A stretch of 18,634 nucleotides of DNA, from NCBI GenBank assembly GCA_049889655.1, contig JBMHCY010000037.1, positions 1 through 18,634 of the forward strand, written 5' to 3'. The position numbers and the translations under genes were made by a program. Under the pieces are notes generated by a model. The model did no database searches. It had not been told where the DNA came from and saw nothing but the letters and a program-made list of their open reading frames with translations. Of the stretch, positions 13,156 through 18,634 are shown in pieces. Position 1 is the stretch's first letter, and the number at the start of each line of letters is the position of its first letter. This DNA is from UBA1172 sp049889655. GTDB taxonomy: Bacteria; Pseudomonadota; Alphaproteobacteria; Puniceispirillales; UBA1172.

Positions 13156-15204
13156 ATGAATGATATTGCCACCAACGATGATCAAGGCAAAACCGCGGGG
13201 CTGGACCCGCTGCTGCAGCCCTTCACCTTGCGCGGGCTGACAATCCGTAACCGTGTGTTTTCCACCGGCCATGCGCTCAGCCATGCCATGGGCGGCAAGC
13301 CCACTGCCACAACGCTGCATTACCAGATGGAAAAGGCGAAGGGCGGCATCGGGCTGTCCTTTGTCGGCGGCTCGGCCACGGTTTCGGCAGATACTGCACC
13401 GGTGTTTGACCAGTTCACCATCGACGAGGGCATCATCCCCTTCTTTCAAAATCTGGCCGATTTTTATCACCGTGAGGGTGCAACCCTGTTCACCCAGATC
13501 ACCCATCTCGGCCGCCGCACCAATGCCACTGCCGGGCAATGGCTGCCTGTGGTGGCACCTTCGCCTGTACGCGAAGTGCTGCATCGCGGCTTCCCCCGGG
13601 AAATGGACCGGGCGGATATTGACCGGATCGTCGCGGATTTCGCCACTGCGGCACGCTGCTGCAAGGATGGCGGACTTGACGGGCTGGAAGTGATCGCCTC
13701 GGGCCATCTGATGGATCAGTTCTGGTCGCCGCTCACCAATCAGCGCGACGATGAATTCGGCGGCAGCCTCGAGAACCGGATGCGGTTCAGCCGCATGGTC
13801 TTTGCCGCAATGCGTGAAGCTGTGGGCGATGATTTCGTTCTCGGCGTCCGGATGACCATGGATGAAAGCGGCCCCGATGGCGGCCTCGGCGAAGATGACA
13901 ATATCGCCATTGCCCGCCGCTTGCGTGATGACGGGTCGGTGGATTTCCTCAACCTTGTCTCGGGACGGATCGACAGCCTGCCCGGGCTGACACGCTATAT
14001 GCCGGGGATGGATGCCCCGCTTTCGCCTTTTCTCGAACAGGCGGGGCGGTTCCGGCGGGAAGTCGGGCTGCCTGTCTTTCATGCCACCCGGGTCAATGAT
14101 ATCGCCACTGCCCGACACGCCCTGCGGGAAGGGCTCGTTGATATGGTGGGGATGACCCGTGGCCATATCGCCGACCCCTATATTGTCGAGAAGATCAGGA
14201 ACGGTCAGGAAGACCGCATCAGATCCTGTGTCGGGGCGACCTATTGTTCAAACTTCCAATACTGTATCCAGAACGCCGCCACCGCCCGCGAAGCGCATCT
14301 GCCGCACCGGATCACGAAAGCGGCGGTCAAGAAGCGGGTGTTGATTGTCGGCGGTGGGCCTGCAGGCCTGGAAGCCGCCCGGGTTTCTGCCGAACGCGGC
14401 CATGATGTCATCCTGTTTGAGGCAGCCAGCCAGCTCGGCGGCCAGGTGATCCTCGCCAGCAAGCCCGGCTGGCGGCGTGATCTGCACGGCATCATCACCT
14501 GGCTGGCCCGTGAATGCGAGATACTCGGCGTCGATATCCGCACCGATTGTTTTGCCGATGCCGCCATGGTCACGGCAGAACAGCCTGATGTGGTGATCAT
14601 CGCCACCGGCGGGCTGCCTGATACTGACTGGGTTGAGGGTGGTGCGCGGGTCTATTCAACCTGGGATGTGCTCTCCGGCATGGCCAGCCTTGACGGTGCC
14701 GTGCTGATCCATGACCGCACCGGCCGGGCGGCAGCACTCGCCACGGCTGACTGGCTTGCCGATCAGGGGGCTCAGGTGACAATTAACAGCCAGGATGCCA
14801 GCATCGGCATGGAATGTATGCGGCTTGAGATGACCCCTTTCATGAAACGCTTCTATCAAAAAGGCGTGGCGATGCAGCCGGATCATGATCTGATCGCCGC
14901 CCGTCCCCATAACAACGGCGTTGAGGTCACGCTCCGCAATATGCACACCCAGGAAGAGATCACCCAGGTCTATGACCATCTGGTGGTGGAGGCCGGAACC
15001 CAGCCGCAGGGTGATGAGTATCACGCGCTGAAGGATGCTGCGCTCAACAACGGCGTCATCGATGTCGACCGTCTGGTGACCGCCGACCCCCAGCCTGAAT
15101 TTGCCGGTGAGGGCTATCACCTCTACCGGATCGGCGATGCAGCAGGCAGCCGGGATATCCACTGTGCGATCCTTGATGCCCTGCGGCTTTGTGCCCATAT
15201 CTAA
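13156..15204 (+). CDS. TMADH/DgcA-like NADH:flavin oxidoreductase (putative N-demethylase)
   Basis: 682-residue flavoprotein of the trimethylamine dehydrogenase class. An Old Yellow Enzyme-type FMN barrel (about 15-355) carries ITHLGRR, ASGHLMDQFWSPLTNQR and FGGSLENR; a Cys-rich linker follows, then an FAD/NAD-type domain with LIVGGGPAGLEAA (396-408). Close relatives include dimethylglycine demethylase DgcA and N-methylproline demethylase. Following creatinase, an N-methyl amino acid such as sarcosine or dimethylglycine is a plausible substrate (inference). Odd: the iron-sulfur linker reads C358-x5-C364-x5-C370, about six residues shorter than I remember for relatives, with no cysteine at the second TMADH position. 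Start: ATG at 13156 has a weak site; GTG at 13129 or TTG at 13120 are in frame but fall beside or inside the upstream hairpin. Confidence 0.85.
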   Translation: MNDIATNDDQGKTAGLDPLLQPFTLRGLTIRNRVFSTGHALSHAMGGKPTATTLHYQMEKAKGGIGLSFVGGSATVSADTAPVFDQFTIDEGIIPFFQNLADFYHREGATLFTQITHLGRRTNATAGQWLPVVAPSPVREVLHRGFPREMDRADIDRIVADFATAARCCKDGGLDGLEVIASGHLMDQFWSPLTNQRDDEFGGSLENRMRFSRMVFAAMREAVGDDFVLGVRMTMDESGPDGGLGEDDNIAIARRLRDDGSVDFLNLVSGRIDSLPGLTRYMPGMDAPLSPFLEQAGRFRREVGLPVFHATRVNDIATARHALREGLVDMVGMTRGHIADPYIVEKIRNGQEDRIRSCVGATYCSNFQYCIQNAATAREAHLPHRITKAAVKKRVLIVGGGPAGLEAARVSAERGHDVILFEAASQLGGQVILASKPGWRRDLHGIITWLARECEILGVDIRTDCFADAAMVTAEQPDVVIIATGGLPDTDWVEGGARVYSTWDVLSGMASLDGAVLIHDRTGRAAALATADWLADQGAQVTINSQDASIGMECMRLEMTPFMKRFYQKGVAMQPDHDLIAARPHNNGVEVTLRNMHTQEEITQVYDHLVVEAGTQPQGDEYHALKDAALNNGVIDVDRLVTADPQPEFAGEGYHLYRIGDAAGSRDIHCAILDALRLCAHI

Positions 15205-15300
15205 AGAAGGGCCTTGCCACTGCCATTGAGATCGCAGACGGGCATTGCCCTTGGCTACTGCAATTTGCGTGGCTCTCTTGAAACACACGGAGGAATAGAG

Positions 15301-16041
15301 ATGAAAACCCTAATTGTCGGTATCATGATGGCACTGCTGCCATGGGCAGCCCATGCAGGTGAAAACAGAACCTACTCAGTCAACGGTGAAGCTTTTGAAG
15401 GCTATCTTGCCCCGGCACAAGAGGCATCCAAAGGCCTTGTTCTGGTCATTCATGACTGGGATGGACTGACCGATTATGAAATGAAACGTGCCGATATGCT
15501 CGCCGCCATGGGGTATGATGCCTTTGCCGTCGATCTCTATGGCAAAGGCAATCGTCCAGTTGATACAGGAGCAAAAAAGGCCGAGACCGGCAAACTCTAC
15601 AAAGACCGTGAGCGGATGCGCGCCCTGATCCTCGGTGGCCTGGCTGAAGCCCGCAACCACAGCGAAGGGCAGGCCGTTGTCATGGGCTATTGTTTCGGCG
15701 GTGCGGCCGCCCTTGAACTTGCCCGGTCCGGCAAAGCAGAGGGCATCATGGGGTATGCTACTTTCCACGGCGGCCTGAAAACGCCCGAAGGACAAAGCTA
15801 TGATGCCGCCACGCCGCCACTGTTGATCGCCCATGGCGGGGCTGATCGTGCCATTCCCATGGAAGATGTGGCAGCCCTATCTCAGGAGCTGGAAGCCTCA
15901 GGTGTTGCCTATGAGATGCAGGTGTATTCCGGGGCACCCCATGCCTTCACCGTGTTTGGCTCAAAACGCTATCAAGAAGCAGCGGACACCAAATCATGGG
16001 CAGCGTTTACCGCGTTCCTTGCCGCCCGGCTGGGGAGCTGA
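15301..16041 (+). CDS. exported dienelactone hydrolase-family protein
   Basis: 246-residue alpha/beta hydrolase of the dienelactone hydrolase (DLH) family. The triad is visible: nucleophile Cys131 in MGYCFGGAA, Asp182 in HGGADRAIP, and His214 in GAPHAFTVFG. Unlike classical cytosolic DLH, it carries a Sec signal (MKTLIVG to AHA, cut near residue 19), so it should act in the periplasm. The substrate is unknown; DLH-family proteins hydrolyse various esters and lactones. Start: ATG at 15301 has GGAGGA upstream; the longer frame from 15214 would bury the signal peptide. The 96-bp gap before it shows no clear promoter. The DMSP lyase gene starts 1 bp after its stop, with its ribosome-binding site (GGGGAG) inside the DLH 3' end, so the two are probably co-translated. 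Confidence 0.88.
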   Translation: MKTLIVGIMMALLPWAAHAGENRTYSVNGEAFEGYLAPAQEASKGLVLVIHDWDGLTDYEMKRADMLAAMGYDAFAVDLYGKGNRPVDTGAKKAETGKLYKDRERMRALILGGLAEARNHSEGQAVVMGYCFGGAAALELARSGKAEGIMGYATFHGGLKTPEGQSYDAATPPLLIAHGGADRAIPMEDVAALSQELEASGVAYEMQVYSGAPHAFTVFGSKRYQEAADTKSWAAFTAFLAARLGS

Positions 16042-16042
16042 G

Positions 16043-16660
16043 GTGACCGCCACCCCGCTTGATCTGATGGCGGCGCTGCACGGGCTCATGAGCCATGCCC
16101 GCAATGATCACGGGGTCGCGGGGGCACTTGAACGCTGGCCAAACCCCGCCGAAGAGCCTGCCACCCCCCTTGCGGCCAACACCCTGCCCGTGCTCAAAGG
16201 CCTGCCCGCCCTGCCGCATCCCGGCCCCGGGGCGGCGGGTACGGCATTTGATCTGGTCTGCACGCTGGCCCCAAGCCTGCCCTGGCGGCAGAGTTACGAT
16301 GCCGCTGATTTCGGGGCCAGTTTCCTCGACCGCTATGGCTGGGTCATGCTGGCGGGGGATACCGGGATTTTCGCCTCGGAGAAGCTGCTTGTCACCCTGC
16401 TGATGCTGGGGCCGGAGACACTCTACCCTCTCCACAGCCATGCCCCGGAAGAGATTTATCAGGTGATTGCCGGCGATGTGGAGATCACCTCAGGCGATCG
16501 TGGGACGCAGCCATACCGCCCGGGAATGACCTGCCACCACCCGTCCTGGATCTCCCATGCACTGCAAACCGGCAAAGACCCGGTGCTGCTGCTGGCTGTC
16601 TGGAAAACCGGTGTTTACGCCAAATCCCGTATCAATTCCGCCCCGGGCATGACGAAATAG
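16043..16660 (+). CDS. cupin DMSP lyase-family protein
   Basis: 205-residue protein ending in a single cupin barrel that matches the dimethylsulfoniopropionate lyase family (DddL/DddQ/DddW type). Such enzymes cleave DMSP to dimethyl sulfide and acrylate using a bound divalent metal. The motif at 128-139 reads YPLHSHAPEEIY, giving catalytic-type Tyr128 and Tyr139 and metal ligands His131/His133 and Glu137; the last ligand is His172 in WISHALQTG, followed by a VLLLAVWKTG strand. Preceding DRYGWVMLAG and TLLMLGPETLYP also fit the family. No signal peptide. Start: GTG at 16043, with GGGGAG 5 bases upstream; the open frame extends back to 15833 but only as a shadow of the DLH gene. Which Ddd subtype it is, and whether DMSP is its true substrate, needs a phylogeny or assay. 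Confidence 0.82.
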   Translation: MTATPLDLMAALHGLMSHARNDHGVAGALERWPNPAEEPATPLAANTLPVLKGLPALPHPGPGAAGTAFDLVCTLAPSLPWRQSYDAADFGASFLDRYGWVMLAGDTGIFASEKLLVTLLMLGPETLYPLHSHAPEEIYQVIAGDVEITSGDRGTQPYRPGMTCHHPSWISHALQTGKDPVLLLAVWKTGVYAKSRINSAPGMTK

Positions 16661-16665
16661 TATTG

Positions 16666-16701
16666 CTCTCCTGTGGCAGGATTGACTACTCTTCTGTGGC
16701 A
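16666..16701 (+). repeat. 13-bp imperfect direct repeat before hyuA
   Basis: CTCTCCTGTGGCA (16666-16678) and CTCTTCTGTGGCA (16689-16701) differ at one base and start 23 bp apart, about two helix turns. They fill most of the 57-bp gap between the DMSP lyase stop and the hydantoinase start. This could be a tandem activator or repressor site, with TTGACT (16682-16687) as a possible -35 but no good -10. A small duplication is the alternative. Confidence 0.4.
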
Positions 16702-16717
16702 AAGTGAATTCGGGTAG

Positions 16718-18634
16718 ATGATGGCTTCTTCTTCTAAAACAGCAACAGTCCGGCTGGGCGTGGATATCGGCGGAACCTTCACCGATGTGGTGCTGGAAAC
16801 GCCGCAGGGGCGATTTTCCACCAAGGTGCTGACAACCTATGCCGCCCCGGAAGATGCGATCATCGACGGTTTGCATCAGGTCACCGCCAAGGCCGGGATC
16901 AAGCCCGGCAAGATCGGCCAGATCATCCATGGCACGACGCTTGCCACCAATGCCCTGATCGAACGGCGCGGGGCGAGGACAGCCCTGATCACCACCGAAG
17001 GTTTCCGTGATGTCATTGAGATGCGAACCGAAAGCCGGTTCGAGCAGTATGATCTCAATCTTGTCCTGCCTGACCCGCTGTTGCCGCGCAACCGCCGCTA
17101 TACGATCCGCGAACGGGTGGATGCCAAAGGCCGGGTGCTGATCGCCCTTGATCGCAAGGCGGTTGAAGCCCTTGCGGAAACCCTCGCCCAGGGCAATTAC
17201 GAGAGCATTGCCGTCGGCCTGCTGCACGCCTATGCCAACGATGCCCATGAACGCCTGATCGCTGAGGTCCTGGCAGAAAAACTGCCGGATGCCATGGTCT
17301 CGCTGTCATCGGAAGTCTCACCGCAGATGCGCGAATACGAACGCTTCAACACCACCATTGCCAATGCCTATATCAAGCCGCTGATGAAATCCTATCTGCT
17401 GCGGCTGCGCCAGCGGCTGGCTGCCGAAGGGGCCGATTGCCCGGTGTTCCTGATGCATTCCGGCGGCGGTATCATGGCACTGGAAAGCGCCGCGGAATTC
17501 CCTGTGCGGCTGGTTGAATCCGGCCCTGCAGGCGGGGCGATCTTTGCCGCCGATATTGCCGCCCGGCACGGGCTTGACCGCGTCCTGAGTTTCGATATGG
17601 GGGGGACAACCGCGAAAATCTGCCTGATCCGCGACAGCATGCCGAAAACCGCCCGTGTCTTTGAGGTCGCCCGGTCTTACCGGTTCAAGAAAGGTTCAGG
17701 CATGCCGATCTCCATCCCTGTCATCGACATGGTTGAAATCGGCGCCGGGGGCGGCTCGCTGGCCCGGGTCGACAGCCTCAACCAGATCAGGGTGGGGCCG
17801 GAAAGCGCCGGCTCGGAACCCGGCCCTGCCTGCTATGGCCGGGGCGGGCAAAGCCCGGCTGTCACCGATGCTGATCTGGTGCTGGGCAAACTTGACCCGG
17901 GCAATTTCGCGGGCGGCTCAATCACGCTTTCCCCGACAAAGGCCGAAACCGCACTAACCGAGACCATCGGCAACCGTCTTGATCTTGATGCCATCACTGC
18001 CGCCTGGGGGCTGGCAGAAGTGGTCGATGAAAACATGGCCAATGCAGCTCGGGTTCATGCCGTGGAAAACGGCGAGGATTTGAGCCAGTACACGATGATC
18101 GCCTTTGGCGGGGCGGCCCCCCTGCACGCGGCACGGCTCTGTGAAAAACTCGGCATTGATCAATGCCTCGTCCCGGAAGGGGCCGGGGTCGGCTCGGCCA
18201 TCGGGTTTCTGCGTGCACCGTTCAGTTTCGAAGCCAGCCGGTCACGCTTCATGCGGCTCGATGGTTTCGATGCTGCGACGGTAAGGGCACTCTTTGCCGA
18301 AATGGAAGAGGAAGCCCGCGGCTTTGTCCGTTCCTGTGATGCCGAGGCGGCCATCCAGTCAGAATACAAGGCCTATATGCGCTATGCCGGTCAAGGATGG
18401 GAGATCCCCATTGCCCTTGATGCCGATAACGTGGCCCGGCCGGATGCTGCGGTTTTTGCGCGCCGTTTCGAAGAGGCCTACCGGAAACTTTTTGGCCGCA
18501 CCGTTGACAGCATGGCGGTCGAGATCACTGTCTGGTCGGTGAACGCCTTTACCGCCGCCGATGATGTGGAGCCCGTGCCTGAAACCGAAACCACCGCGGC
18601 GACCACCGCCGGGAATGATCGCCCGCTCTTCGAT
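16718..18634 (+). CDS. hyuA: hydantoinase/5-oxoprolinase A subunit (HyuA), 3' end outside window
   Basis: 639 residues are visible, open to the right edge; family members are about 690, so little is missing. The ASKHA-type ATP-binding motifs are present: VDIGGTFTDV (15-24) and FDMGGTTAK in the second domain, with HGTTLATNALIERRGA, SGPAGGA and PGPACYGRGG. HyuA-type enzymes open hydantoins or 5-oxoproline with ATP, usually with a HyuB partner that would be encoded just downstream. One member, N-methylhydantoinase, acts in creatinine breakdown, giving N-carbamoylsarcosine. With creatinase nearby that substrate is attractive but unproven; plain hydantoinase, oxoprolinase or acetone carboxylase-like roles remain possible. 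Start: tandem ATGs at 16718 and 16721, with only weak GGGTAG upstream. Confidence 0.92.
   Translation, partial: MMASSSKTATVRLGVDIGGTFTDVVLETPQGRFSTKVLTTYAAPEDAIIDGLHQVTAKAGIKPGKIGQIIHGTTLATNALIERRGARTALITTEGFRDVIEMRTESRFEQYDLNLVLPDPLLPRNRRYTIRERVDAKGRVLIALDRKAVEALAETLAQGNYESIAVGLLHAYANDAHERLIAEVLAEKLPDAMVSLSSEVSPQMREYERFNTTIANAYIKPLMKSYLLRLRQRLAAEGADCPVFLMHSGGGIMALESAAEFPVRLVESGPAGGAIFAADIAARHGLDRVLSFDMGGTTAKICLIRDSMPKTARVFEVARSYRFKKGSGMPISIPVIDMVEIGAGGGSLARVDSLNQIRVGPESAGSEPGPACYGRGGQSPAVTDADLVLGKLDPGNFAGGSITLSPTKAETALTETIGNRLDLDAITAAWGLAEVVDENMANAARVHAVENGEDLSQYTMIAFGGAAPLHAARLCEKLGIDQCLVPEGAGVGSAIGFLRAPFSFEASRSRFMRLDGFDAATVRALFAEMEEEARGFVRSCDAEAAIQSEYKAYMRYAGQGWEIPIALDADNVARPDAAVFARRFEEAYRKLFGRTVDSMAVEITVWSVNAFTAADDVEPVPETETTAATTAGNDRPLFD

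Noticed and set aside
12850..14166. 438-codon minus-strand frame
   Set aside because: Antisense to creatinase and the TMADH-like gene, both with intact family motifs; the translation is rich in His, Gly and Arg without known motifs.
1..18634. CRISPR arrays, tRNA or rRNA genes, insertion sequences, phage or toxin-antitoxin genes
   Set aside because: I looked for spaced repeats, cloverleaf folds, terminal inverted repeats and transposase motifs and saw none; the window is fully explained by metabolic and transport genes.

Overview
The window is a dense stretch of bacterial chromosome of moderately high GC, with almost no intergenic space. Gene content points to an alphaproteobacterium, probably marine: Pot-type ABC importer, Tat-exported binding protein, cupin-type DMSP lyase, creatinase, and a demethylase of the trimethylamine dehydrogenase class. 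The exact lineage is inference; a SAR116-like or Rhodospirillales-like heterotroph would fit. I see no IS element, phage gene, tRNA, rRNA or CRISPR array.

Layout. (1) 1-2489: the end of a YqaA-like membrane protein, then a divergent pair, a DUF4198 exported protein (minus) and a HupE/UreJ-type membrane protein (plus). They share a tiny promoter region with a perfect 15-bp palindrome at 1321-1335. (2) 2502-10124, minus strand: one tightly packed nine-gene operon. In order of transcription it is: binding protein, two permeases, ATPase, polysaccharide-deacetylase/imidase-like hydrolase, fungal-type cytosine deaminase, DUF1989 protein, uracil phosphoribosyltransferase, and nitrilase-superfamily amidohydrolase. 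(3) 10125-10311: divergent control region with a 15-bp palindromic operator candidate. (4) 10312-18634, plus strand: BtpA-like TIM-barrel protein, APRT-like phosphoribosyltransferase, a structured leader with a terminator, creatinase, TMADH/DgcA-like flavoprotein, exported dienelactone hydrolase, cupin DMSP lyase, and a hydantoinase/oxoprolinase A subunit cut by the window end.

How the parts may fit. The minus operon looks like import and dismantling of a small nitrogen-rich ring compound: cytosine to uracil to UMP is directly supported, while the imidase-like, DUF1989 and C-N hydrolase genes suggest further imide, ureide or carbamoyl chemistry. On the plus strand, creatinase makes sarcosine and urea from creatine, the flavoprotein is of a class that demethylates N-methylated glycine or proline, and HyuA-type enzymes open hydantoins, including N-methylhydantoin from creatinine. 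The region therefore reads as an organic-nitrogen and methylated-compound scavenging island, with DMSP cleavage attached.

The most unusual item is the 160-nt leader before creatinase (about 11710-11868). It contains a 19-codon ORF, three directly abutting hairpins, a terminator with a competing antiterminator pairing, and a last hairpin that runs into the ribosome-binding site. It looks like an attenuator or riboswitch, and I do not recognise its class.
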